Positions 23,667-36,000 of a stretch of DNA of 64,000 nucleotides are shown piece by piece. The stretch comes from Pterobdella sp. o SKG-2022 (taxonomy: Eukaryota; Annelida; Clitellata; Hirudinida; Piscicolidae). The translations under genes and the position numbers were made by a program. The first letter of the stretch is position 1. Each line of letters opens with the position of its first letter. The notes under the pieces were generated by a model that worked only from the letters and a program-made list of their open reading frames with translations, was not told the origin of the DNA and made no database searches. The stretch is from contig OZ038320.1 in the NCBI GenBank assembly GCA_964035795.1, positions 8,516,671 to 8,580,670 of the forward strand. The letters run 5' to 3'.

Positions 23667-25896
23667 CTGCACAAGTGCACTTCAAAATCCACCACGTTCA
23701 TGTTTTATGCTTCAGGATCTCGCCCATATATTCTCCTCGATATAAGCCCCACTGAAGTCAGCATCAGGTTTGAGAACTATTGAAGATTCTATTAATAATA
23801 AATATACTCTACAATGAGATTATAATAAAAATAAGTGACTGTCACAATACAATGCTAAGATATACATTTGAAATACTGAAATCGGCAATTGGATGCAATT
23901 TTTTAAGCTGTAAATCTTCAAAATAGGTCTGAACACCAAACTAAACTAAACAGACCACCAAAAACAACGCATACAATAGAGCGAAAAAGTTATTGAGTTA
24001 GATGTCTAACCAATATGCAGTAGAAAACACTAGTAATTCATTGAATACTTTCTTAAGCCTTTAGTCTTGCTTAAACATTCTCAAATATCTATCTATTAGG
24101 ACTACAATTATACAAATGTATAAATTTATGGGTTTTAGTGAATCTTTAATGTTGTTTCCAGTTTAATTAAAACCTATATTGAAAAATAAAGAAACTCAAA
24201 AGTTCTTCAAAAGTATTTCTTTGCAGAGTTTTCATCTCTGGCAATGAAAGGAGGCAGGCATCCAAGAAGATCAAATACACAGGATGCAAAAACTACATGG
24301 CATTCTGGGCTTCTTGGGACTCAGATGTAACATACGTTAAAATTAATGTTTCAAGTTGAATGATGTTTTTATAAATCTTTTTAATGCTTAGAACTTTGGT
24401 ATGTTTTGCAAAACTATACAGATTAACTAGAAATTAATTTATTTTACAACTTTACAATGAAAAAATGGAAGATTTTACTTTTCATTTAAAAATTAATCAA
24501 GATGATGAAAGTAGGAACAGGACCAACAGTTGATGAGAATCTCTTAGTGAGCGTTCAGCAGAATTTCTTTGGGGAAGACAGCATAGGAATGGATAGTGAC
24601 ACGGTTCCCAAAATAAAAAAATATTTTTATTTTTATTTTGAACTTCAATTACGTTTAAAAAATTGGAAAAAATGAGCAAATATTAATTTTTTTAAAATTT
24701 TTTTATTATATTGAATAAGATAAACAGAATTTTTAAACAAAAACATGTATTCTTCAAAGGTATCGTTCAAGAAATTTAACATCATTGTGATCAATAACAC
24801 TTTTCACACATGATGAAAATTTTACTATGAAATTAAGCCAATATACATCATTGAAATTCACAGGATATTATTATGAAGATCTCAGAGATAAAGGTGAAGG
24901 ATGAAGAAGGACGAACTGAAATCATCATTACATGCCCTTATCTTTCTGGTATCAGTGAAGTTATTTATTGATGGAAACAGAAAAATTCATTAAAAATTAC
25001 TGAGCACTGAATATACTTTTCTACTATTTGAAACTTGCAAAGCTTTTTAGTAACAGTGTAAGTGGTACTTGTTAACGAAATGTTAGTGAAAAGCTTCGCA
25101 CTTTTTCAATTAAAAATACCGCTTAGTGTTAAGTGACCTTGTATTTGTTATTTTGGCTTTGAAAAATCAGATAAATTTCTGACTTTGAGTTTTGGAGTAT
25201 GATAATTTTTATGCAGAAAGTCAACCAATTTAAAAATTTATTTTTTTAAAATCCAGCAGAATCGCAAGCCCAGCTGATCAGGGTGATAACATTATATTCA
25301 CAAACAATTACATTCATAATTTCAAAATTGAAAAAAAACTTCAAAGATTTAAGCTAATCTAAAAAGTCTTATTTCACGTGAAAGTATTATTTATCGACTA
25401 TTATGAACAAAACAGTTTTCTCATCATAATCTTTCTGTAAACCATTTTTAATCAGGTATTAAAGAAAGGCACGTATTTCAGCGAAGTGGTTGAACTGAAG
25501 CAGAGACACACATCATCGATCTCAGTTTTTGTATGCGGTCAACTATGTAATGGTGGAGTGAAAAGAAAGGGAGTAAGTTGGGGTGAAAGTAACACGAGTG
25601 CATATATAGGCATAGATTGGGAGGTTGAAGGAGTGGATGTGGTGTGCGAAGGTTTTGTCACTTTTAGCCCCGATGAAAACACGAGAATTTGCGAGCTGAA
25701 CTACAAAGTGAAACATCCACAGTACTCTTCATTTGATTCTGTTACCTTGATTAAAATCAACAGTAATCACTTGAAATGGCTCAAGTCTTTACGCAAGAAG
25801 ATGAACGTTGAGGATTCCTTGAATGATAGAAGATTGCGCACTTACAATAAAATTGATATCGATGAACACAAGTTCAAGTTTAAACCTATTCGTTGA
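23667..25896 (+). CDS. Uncharacterised protein with FAMeT-like region, 5' exons not resolved
   Basis: Exons that chain in phase: 23667-23767, 24227-24326, 24502-24603, 24864-24959, 25456-25896 (stop). The first three give TTFMFYASGSRPYILLDISP, TEVSIRVFISGNE, NYMAFWASWDSD and KVGTGPTVDENLLVSVQ. This order and spacing (strand, then IR, then F-W-x-S-W, then VG-x-G) resemble the FAMeT/Methyltransf_FA domain found in many invertebrate secreted or membrane proteins; despite its name, methyltransferase activity is doubtful in most. The last exon gives a 147-residue tail I do not recognise, with ISVFVCGQLCNGG and AYIGIDWEVEGVDVVCEGF. The 24959 donor (GTTATT) is weak. No start codon or signal peptide could be assigned. 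Confidence 0.5.
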
Positions 25897-26211
25897 TGTT
25901 CAATCAAATAAGTTGGAGTTATTCAGTCGTTTAAAGTACAAGATGACTGAATTTAAAAACACAAAAACATGAACTCAAATTTTGAAAAAAAAAAACAATT
26001 TTTGTTATTTTTATTTTAAAACACATTGTTGAAAAAACTGCAGTTATTTTTCAAATAGTTAGATTATTAATTTGCACTTTAACAAATTTCCAATTAAACG
26101 CTTTCACCTGATTCTGTTACCACAGCAACATTTAATATGCAAGTGCTCTCAATTGATACGTGTAAATCTAAACCTTGAAATAAAAAAATATTTTTAAACA
26201 ATCTGAATACA
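25897..26211. other. Intergenic spacer upstream of KIF6
   Basis: About 315 bases of AT-rich DNA between the stop of the FAMeT-like gene and the KIF6 start codon. It should contain the 3' end of the first and the promoter of the second; no distinct element seen. Confidence 0.4.
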
Positions 26212-29200
26212 ATGAGTTGCCCTATAAAAGTTTATGCTAGGATTAGACCTATTTCATCTCCCAATTCTTTTGTGAGTTGAGTACTCTTTGTATTATTGTT
26301 TAAATTGACACCATGATGTGGGTGGGTGAATAAATTATAGTTTTTTATTATAATATTAAATTGATATTTGGAAAATTCTTTATTATTTGTTTTGTTCACA
26401 GAAATACCAAATAACCACAAATAGAGAAAATAAATGTCTTTTACTACACTCATTTGACAAAAAATCATCGAAAGATAATCAACACAATAAAAACTACAAT
26501 GTATTTAATTATTCAAATGAAGACAAATCTAAGAAAGATAAAGTTACTGAATACACGAAGTTTAATTTTGAAGATATCTTTGACCAACCGTCAAGTCAAG
26601 CTGGTATCTTTCAAAAAGTTGTAAAACCCATTATTGACAGGTATTTTTGTCAATTATTTTTCATGGAATTTTTTTATTTTGATACTAATTCCAGTTTTCT
26701 CAGTGGTTACAACTGTTCTTTATTTGTCTATGGACAAGTAAGTTTAAAAAAATGATAATTTGTCTCATTTTTTCAAATAAATAATAGTAAAGGTTACCTA
26801 AACGAAACTACATAAACACACCAGACTGGCAGTGGCAAGACATACACAATGACAGGAGGAGGGAGAGAGAAAGAAGACAGGGGAGTAATGGTTCGCACCA
26901 TTGAAAACCTCTTTGAATCTATCAACAAACCTTTTTCAAACAACAACATACCCTCAAGCACTCAGGATGAAAATAAGTTTCCAAATGTTAATAATACTTT
27001 CAAAGTTTTACGCAAACGTTAGTGGCTCGATAAACTCAGCAAATCAAACAAAATGCGTTTTTCTGTTTCTATAAATCTACATATAATTATCCCTATTATA
27101 TGAATAATTAATAATCAATAAAGTAATAGTTATTAATATAATAATCAATAAAATATTAACCATTGCACACTTCCATTATCGTTTGGTTTTCGTCCTTATT
27201 AGAGCTTACAGTAAGTAAAAAAATCATTGACTTCACAGACATCCCACATAGTAGCAGTATCCTACATAGAAATATACAACGAGACAATATACGACTTATT
27301 ACAAAACTTCAATGAACATCACACAAACAATGCAGCGAGCAATAGTACAGATAAATTCAGTATACATAGGGTGAATAGCATGGAAGAGGCAAGAGATTTA
27401 TTGTTTGAAGGGGACGTGCAACGTGTGATCAGAGAAGTTTGTCTAATTCTCTTGCTGTTTTTAAAACTATATGAAGTTTATATATATAAAATGTTTTTTA
27501 AAGGTTCATAGGGTTTATACTATTGTAGTCAGCTTTAAAATCTTGGTGTTCATCTTATTCACACTTTTTTCAACAATTTGTTATACTATTTGTTAGAAAT
27601 TTTTGAATTGATAGAATGTGAATATGTGTGACTTAATTTTTCTCTAAAAGGAGTTAATCATTAATAGTTTTAAGGTGTTTAAAAGTTAAACTTGCTATCG
27701 TTTTTATGTTTTTGCACGCTTTTAAACGCAATCTTTTCTTAGCTAAATTTAATCATCCACATTTAAAGTATAAATATCATCACAGACTTCATCCAACCAA
27801 ACATCTTCAAGGTCTCATTGTATTTTCACTATATATCTGACCATTAAAAGAACCACTCAGTCAAAATCTACAAAAACCAATGTTAAATTCTTGATGGTTG
27901 ATTTGGCAGGGTAAGTATATTAATTTATATAAAAATAACACAACAGTCACTTGCCTGTTATTTCAAATAATTTTCTATCGACAATCTCAAGCTACATTTA
28001 TCTCATTTTTATGCTGATATACTGGTTTCAGTTCGGAAAGAGTGAGCAAAAGCAAGTTGATTGGTTTGAACTTATCAGAAGCAAAGCACATCAACCTTTC
28101 TCTTCATTATTTGCAACAAGTAATACTAGCTATCATTGAAAGCATTTAGATCAAACTTATCATTAAGTTTGAAAAATATTCCTAAAAAACATGGCGTGTC
28201 TATTCATTAAAAATATCAATATATCGTTGTTGAAACCGTTGGATTCGGTTGATAGTTGTAAATACCTGTTTTTTTGGGCTTTTTGGCACCTCATAAGGTC
28301 CCTATACACTATATAACATGCATTAAATTTCCATTATATTAAAATATTCGGGTTCTAGTTTTATTTTACGTTTCCATTAAGGCAATAGAAATTGTATGTG
28401 AAAAGTTTGGTCTTTAATTAATAATTCTTTCAGCATTTATACTTTCCACCTTATCCTTGAGGCTTCTTTGTTTTCTGGTCTAGTTTTTATTTTAAATGAA
28501 ATAATAAGCATATTTATACAGCATAATTTTTGGCATGCATTCGTTAAAACACTACTAGAATTACAACTATGCATTAACACACAACCAGTAATACACACAC
28601 CAACTTTAGGTGATACTAGCGTTGAACAGCAAGAGATCCAAACACATTCCATATCGCAACAGCCTCTTAACCACTCTACTGAAGGGATGTATAGGGAACG
28701 ATTGTGTCACTGTTATGATGGCTACAATGTCGGTGTTGAAACGAGATTATGAGGTAGGTGTATAAAAATTTATAAGACATTAAGGGCTTTTGATGGTAGC
28801 AAGTATAGTTTTCGCGAATAATGAAGAGAACTAACAGGTCTGTAATTGAAATTTTTTGTTCAAACGTAAAAATCTTGTTATTTAATACTGAAGTATATTT
28901 GGCAAACAAGGAAAATTCTTGGAAGGTTTATTCAAAAATCATACGAAACATTTTCTTCATAAAGTTTATTCATTGCACTGTATTTAAAACGTTTTGTTGG
29001 TATTTGTATAAAATATCGTTCAACATTAATAAGATAATTTTTTTTCTGAAATTGATATGATAATTTGAGTTTTTATTCAAATAATTTTCATAACTTCATC
29101 ATATCGAACGTCGTTATAATATCATAAATGAACCACTACATTATATGCATACAAAAATTGAGAAGTTCCGTTATGGAAATAACCTACAGGAGACATTATC

Positions 29201-30907
29201 GACCTGCAAATTCTCACAAAGCGTGTCTAAGATAAAAAACGAGATTTCCATTTCCTTGGAGGTTGATGAAGATTGTGCCAATGAATCCACAATGATACAT
29301 ATTCTGAAAAAACAAATCAACAGCCTCACTAGTCAACTTCAACGTCAGAATAATAAGAAAGATTGTAATGGTTTAGAGTTTGCGAAAGAAATTGATGAGC
29401 AAAAGAATACCGCTGAAGTTCTCAACAGTTTGGAATCAATAACCGTAAATGAAAGAACAGATGAAGTTTTTTCTGATAATGTTGATGAAATGATTGGAAC
29501 GTTAAATAAGCAAGAAAATGACGAAAACAAAGAGTCAGAGTTGGATTTCAGTATAAATCTGCCTGAGACAATCTCCATTGAAGATCTTAGTGATAACAAT
29601 GAAGGCAAGAGACATGCTAATTGCAATGAAAGAAAGAATTTTACAAAAAGTGATGTTGATATAGAAAACGAGAAACTGAAAAAAATGCTTGCTCAAAAAG
29701 AAAATGAAATAGGTATTCAGAATATTGAACACAATCACAATTTGATTATCATTTTCATTAACTTACAGAAATATTGTTAAACTTGATGAAAAAAGAAAAA
29801 AGGATTTTTAAAAGTAAAAAGAATAACTTTGAAAAAATAGATGATAAACTTCCGTCTGTATCAAAGCTATCAAAGGAAAACACAACATCATTTTACGCAG
29901 CATCGCCATTAGAAGCAACAACCGACACTGCAGATAAGACGGATGTCGAAGCGACAATGTCTTCAATGCAAAATTCCACAGCTTCTACATTCAGCTCTTC
30001 TCAAATGTTATTCAACAAGTTCAAACTAAACCACCCTCTGCATCAACCTATCAAACAACACAAGCAACAACTTAAGTCTATTTTGAAGCTTAGTAATAAT
30101 CTAAAAATCGCCGCCAATAGTGTCAGAAACAGAATGGGTTGGAGTTATTTTAGTTTAATAACAGAATTTTTGAATATACCATTTCGTAATAAAACTCTTG
30201 TTAAATGAAAAAAAGTAAATTGTTTATTTTATTTCAGAAACGATAAAAAGTCAAATTGAGAAAATCAAGTTCTCGTCAGTCACATTAGAAGGTTTTCGAT
30301 TTTAATATAGAGATTGCTTTTTAAGATTAAATATGCATAACTATACAGATACAGAAAAAATGAATGATGAAAAAGAATTGAGGCAAGAATTCGATGAAGA
30401 ACGTTCGAAGTATTCAAAAAGTTCTTTTTGTATAACGCAAAAAATGAAATTGAATAAAAAAAAAATTTTACTAACGAAATAACAGAGTTTATAAAAAATC
30501 ATCAACGTTTTATATTTATCTCTATTCTTTAAAAAATTTTTGAAGCTCTATTTTATAATGCTTTTATATACTGCTTCGAATTTTTTGACTTTGAGTTCAA
30601 ACTTAGATTTGATCGCTAATTTCAACATGTACTTCATAAACGGTTTTGAACGCTTTGTATCAAAGCTATTTTGGTCAAAATTCTAAAGCTTGTTATTTTT
30701 TAGATTTTATTTATTTTGGTTAACTTAGAAAAAATGAAAATTTTTATTTTGAACACATTGTTTTGCAGATATTCAGAAATGATGAGTTCTCTAAAAAATC
30801 TGAAAGAAGAAATACAACAGACTGAAGATAAAGTCAACAGTATGAAGAAGACGATGATCGAAGAATTTGAACAATGGACAAAAAATAATAATCATGAGAA
30901 AATTTGA
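26212..30907 (+). CDS. KIF6: Kinesin-9 family motor, KIF6-like, complete
   Basis: Thirteen exons: 26212-26271, 26402-26640, 26695-26737, 26825-27004, 27239-27436, 27786-27910, 28032-28119, 28610-28753, 29190-29712, 29769-30137, 30238-30291, 30355-30409, 30769-30907. They join in phase to 738 residues (human KIF6 about 814). The N-terminal motor has the P-loop GQTGSGKT (residues 113-120), switch I SSRSH, switch II VDLAGSE, and NLSLHYLQQV and HIPYRNSLLTTLL, which match KIF6 better than other kinesins. ETLSTCKFSQSVSKIKNEIS is the neck region. The tail is coiled-coil, with LLNLMKKEKR and YSEMMSSLKNLKEEI aligning to the KIF6 tail. KIF6 works in motile cilia in vertebrates, so the animal probably has motile cilia. 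An AATAAA at 30908-30913 begins right at the stop codon. MESD follows after 138 bases. The intron after 28119 has an unusual repeated boundary. Confidence 0.92.
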
Positions 30908-31045
30908 AATAAAAAATCATTACTTTTAATGTCATAATATGAGCCTTCATGTAAAAATCTTTAAACCAAGTTATATTTTTCTATGCTGACTGTTCACTTT
31001 AAAGCTTAAAAGTAAAGAAAACAATCGGACTCAAGCCGCTATAAA

Positions 31046-32856
31046 ATGTATAGAATTCTGTGTTTCTGTATTGTTTTAGTCTTTTTTGTTTTTTTAGTTT
31101 TTACAGAAAGTAGCGAAAAAAATAAAAAAAAGAAAGACATCCGAGATTACACAGACGCAGAAATTGAAAAAATATATGAACAATGGGAGGTTTAGAATGA
31201 CTTTTTATAATTATGATCACACTCATAAAAGTGAAGTATAAATAATTCAATAAAATAGGTTTTTCTAAATTTTTTGATTGAAACCAATTAAACATTTCTT
31301 TAGTTATATTTGCTTCATTAACAATCAAAGGATGCAGATGAAGATGAGCTTGAAGAAGATGAACTACCAGAATGGAAGAAAAAAGGACCTACTATTGATC
31401 TCACGAAGCTTGATCTTTCTCAACCCCAACAGGTTGCTGATGGTTTTTGTCAAAAGTTCTTTTACTTTCAACCTTTTTTTTGATAAATTTCAATGTATAG
31501 AAACTTATGTATACATTTTTTCACATGTTATAAATACTAAATCATAACAAGAATTTTAAAATAATGTTTCAATCATAACAATATATGGTGTTATAATAAT
31601 GCATCCATAAGGTGCTAGAAGCCACAAAGAAGGGCAAAACACTCATGATGTTTGCCACTATTGCAGGTGATATCAACCTCATATTTCATGAATGATGATA
31701 CATGTTTTAATATTTAATTTATATAAATCCTAATTGTTTAACTGAGTAAAAAAATTATTCTTTTAGGTTTATAATTTTTTGTTGAAAAATGATATGGAAT
31801 ATGATTTGAATTAAACACTTTTATCAACTGTATAATAACACGGAGCTATTCATAAGTTGAACTCACATTATCAAGTGTATATATAAGTATTATCATATTT
31901 GATAATGTGAGTTCAACTTTGTGTTATTATTCAATTAATAAAACTGTTTGATTTAAATCAATTTTTTAATAGGCTAGTTTAGTTAATCAGGATATGGAAT
32001 ATATTTTGATAAACCATTATCAATAAAATGATTATACTAGTTCTTATGTTTTATAAAATATCAGTTTTTTATTAGTTTAATGGGGTCTTGGGCTTATGGA
32101 GTTAACATCACTATAAAAAATTCATTTATCATTACTACTCAATATTATTATTTTTACTACTAGTATTTTTGTTAATGTTATGATATCTGCATTAACTCCA
32201 ATATTATATGTCAGGATCACCAAGTGCAGCAGAAACAGAGCAGACCTCAGCTATGTGGCAACAGGGACTTTATAATGGCCATATTGACGTTCAGAGGTTA
32301 TGCCCTTGTTAACGAAATAATTCATTACTTGACTGCCTATATTATATAATTTAAATTGTGCTGTTGAAATACTACTTAAAATCACACTTTATAATTTTTT
32401 GAATATACTGATTAAACTCATGTTTTAGAATTTTTAAAAATATTTCATTTTCTCTTATAAAAGGATTTTTATACTATTTCTCAATGTCTAAGTTATTTTA
32501 TTCAAATACTCAGGTTAATTTTTATTTACTAACTCACCTTATAACAATTTCTACAGTTTTTTTAATGTCGGCAGTAATTTTTAATGATTTTCAATATAAA
32601 ATAACAGTTTATTTAAAAGTAATATAAATGTTTCAGATATGTGGTGGGTGACAAGAGGATATTGTTTGTATTATCAGATGGAGGTTATGCATGGAAAGTT
32701 AAAGACTATTTGGTTTCTTTAGACTCTTGTGAATCAGTCACTATTGAAGGAAAAGATTACCCTGGAAAAGGGTCTAGGGAAAAATCAAAGAAAAATGAAG
32801 CTACTTATGCTAAATTAAATGAAGCTAAAAATAAGAAAAAGAATACAGAATTATGA
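31046..32856 (+). CDS. MESD: MESD, ER chaperone for LRP-type Wnt co-receptors, complete
   Basis: Five exons: 31046-31189, 31331-31432, 31612-31666, 32215-32296, 32637-32856; 200 residues. The first 20 residues are a hydrophobic signal peptide (MYRILCFCIVLVFFVFLVFT). The charged N-terminal region KKKDIRDYTDAEIEKIYEQW and the folded core GKTLMMFATIAGS, SAMWQQGLYN, DVQRYVVGDKRILF and DGGYAWKVKDYLV match MESD/Boca closely. In fly and mouse this protein lets the beta-propeller/EGF modules of LDL-receptor-related proteins fold in the endoplasmic reticulum, which Wnt signalling needs. The C-terminus is Lys-rich and ends in NTEL, a plausible variant of the REDL/KDEL-type retention signal of other MESDs. 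The start is the ATG that gives the signal peptide. Spacing from KIF6 is unusually short. Confidence 0.96.
31825..31960. mobile_element. MITE-like inverted-repeat element, copy B (in a MESD intron)
   Basis: AAGTTGAACTCACATTATCA is followed about 20 bases later by its inverse, TGATAATGTGAGTTCAACTT. The outer ends, ATAATAACACGGAGCT and TTTGTGTTATTATTCA, are also inverted copies of each other. Both outer and inner pieces match copy A at 11424-11582. Insertion is within MESD intron 3. Confidence 0.6.
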
Positions 32857-33064
32857 AATTTCGCAATCATTTTTTATTTTTATGTATTCTTTGAACTTTT
32901 AATCTCATACATTACTAGGTAAAACGTTCAAGATCAAGCTCAAAGCTTTTACACAAATAAAAACTTGAGGCTGTAGTATGGAAACCTCTATAAAAAGCGT
33001 AAAATCTAAAGAACAACTATCCTATATATTACAGGTTATTTATAATGAATAATGAAATTCTATT

Positions 33065-36000
33065 TCATCCACAATGTGCTGATTTACTTCTGGAATAACT
33101 GGTATTTCTTTGAATATCATTGTAAGCATCGTTGATATAACTTCTATCGTTGTAGTAGAGGTTGGTGTTGTTGAGGTTAATATTGCTGTTTCCTGTCAAA
33201 CCTATCATATCTCCCCTTCTTATTTTTTCCCTCAACTCTTGAGAGGCTCTTGCGTTCTGACGAGACTGTGAGTAAGACATTATGAAACTAAAGGTTTATC
33301 TACATGAAAAGTGTATCTCTTCAGAAACATCATGTATCAATGTTTTGTTGATTGTTTAAAAAAACCACAAAGAGGTAATATTTTAAAATGTTTTTATTCA
33401 ACTATAATTTTCGAAAAATTCAACATTGTCATAATTCATTAGTATATTTTCATATAAGAACCTGAATTATGACAAAGTTAAATTTTTCAAAAATTTTTGT
33501 TGAGTAAAAAAAGAATCAAAATAATCTCTTTTTGTGAAGTTATTTTTAAACATTGAAATATGTATATTTTTCATTTAAATAACTTGAAAAAATTTTTACA
33601 GTCAATTCAAAAATATTTTGAAGTAAGAAATATAGTGAAAACTTCATTATATGTATTTAAACAAATTCCAACGCATATATATTTCAACGTTAGAACTCCT
33701 CACTAACCCTAGCAATGGCCTGTTGTTTCTGCTTGAGGATCATGTCACTCTTCATACACTTACTAGATAAATTTCTTTGCAGTTCTTCTTGTCTGCGCTC
33801 TTTCTCCATTTGTATTCTTCAAAGAGTATTACCGTGGTGTTACTTAATGAAATCAGATTTCAGCTAAAATATGATAGTGAAAACCCATGATTACACATAT
33901 GTTTATGAAAATACTACTATTTGTTTTTTCTTGACTTCTAATTTTTTAGGAAGACAGTTTTAGTGATATTAATGGAAAACAAAATTTAAGTTTCCTACCA
34001 AAAGTTGAAACAATAGATTGTGATATATTAATATATACCACAAACGACTTAAAAATTTTAAAACCTGATTAAATTTTCTTGATGCATTCTAATTTTCTCT
34101 GTCCTCATTTTGTTGACCTCTTCTTTACGTTGTAGAAGCACTTCTCTGGCCAGCCACTCGGCCTGTTGCTGTTGCTAAGGTTTTGATTATAGTTTTAAAA
34201 ATTTTTAATTGAACATCAGCTTTAGATATATTTATAACGTGAGTTCGACTAAAGAGAAGCTTCGTGAAATTTGATGGACTTTGAAAAAAGTTTTTATGTT
34301 AGGCTTCAAGAATCGTAATGCATTTATAGTTTTTATTTTTTGAAATCATTTTTACAGAATCAATCATTTTCAAAAAAAATGTATAAAAATTTTAAAAAAA
34401 TATATATATGATCGAAAAAAACCTTGAGGTTAAAATTGTTAAGCTCTTCTTGGTATTCTTTCATTTCTTTTTCAATTGCTTTTAACCTAAAAAACATGAA
34501 ACTATACGTTAAATTTTCTTACGAGCTTAAAAGTGACAAAGATTCTTGTACTTGTGGCTTTACCTCATTTTCGATAGCTCTGCCTTGACGTCGTATTTTT
34601 TACAAACTTCTTGTGAAGATGGGGTTTGTTTCGACGGCGAAGTGGGTGCAACTGAACGTATGCCTTTAGTTGATTTTTTGAGGTTTTCCCTACAAAAAAA
34701 CGTAAAAATTATATTTGAGCTTCATATGGGTATATTGTGAGTTTACATTGATTTTCTGTGATTGGCATTCTGGTTTTGTTCTGGTGAAAGACTCTTTAAA
34801 CGGCTTTTCAGAAGATTTTGTTGACTTTTAGAAGCTCTGTTGATAAAAGATTCGTCAATATTCCATTTGGAAATATTCAATTTACTTCAAAAAAAAAGAT
34901 AATCTCACAAATTTTTTCACAATTTTTCATTCTTATGTTGATTGTTTTCAAATGATAATTAGTTAGATAAAAACATATAAATATCTAGGGCCCCTGCATT
35001 CAGAACGTATTTTTCTAATGATACCTTTTATAGACGCAGTATTCGATTCTCTACGCCTATTCTTAAACTATACTTTAATTATCAAAGTTGACAGACTTTT
35101 TGTTATATATTTCAGAATTAAATATCAAACTACGCATACATTTGAATGATATTTTTTATAATAACTTGAGAAATACAAGACGTAACTAAATTTTCATTAT
35201 TTACATTTCGATCATTTAATATTTAGAACAGTAAAAAAAAATAATGGATATGAAATTAAAGTCGGAATAATTTTAACGTAATTATTTATGAGTGCTTATA
35301 CGACTGATGGTATTGGCTTAACACAAAAAAATGCTATGATTAAGATTACCCAAGGTTTATAACCATTATTACTACAAAAAGTATAGCAGCATTGGTTTAA
35401 TTAAATTAATTAATCAGTATAATACCTAAGTGAGTTGGCTCTTTGGAAGTCTTGTTGTTGTTTTTGTTGTAGTTGATTCACGTACTGTTCGTGTTGCTGT
35501 TGTTGTTCTGTTTGCCTCTGTTTCTGTAGTTATCAGATTTTATTTTAATAACTTCTGTGCTTAATGTATTATTTTTTAAAAAGTTTTTATACTTAAGGTT
35601 TTTAAAAGTAAATTTTAGGTGTGGGAATATATAAAAATCGTAAAAAAGTTTGAAAATGATTATTCAAATAAAAGATTATTGTGATGATTAAAAGTAGGGA
35701 TCAAAAAGATAAAAAGAACGTATGTGATGGTTTTGAAGTAAAATTACTTATTTTATTTTGTTTTTCTTTCCATAAGCTGGGCCACAAAAGACTAATCTTA
35801 TAGCACCTTCATAAATGATTTAAACAACAAAAATTAAAATTACCACTAATCGTCTCCTTTCTTCTGCCTTTTCTTTGAATGGAGACTTCTAAAAAATTAT
35901 AAAACAAGAATATATATATATATATAAATAGCAGGATATTGCTGATAATAATTAATGTTTATAGCAAATATTCAAAACTTACCTCTTTGTTGTAGCCACC

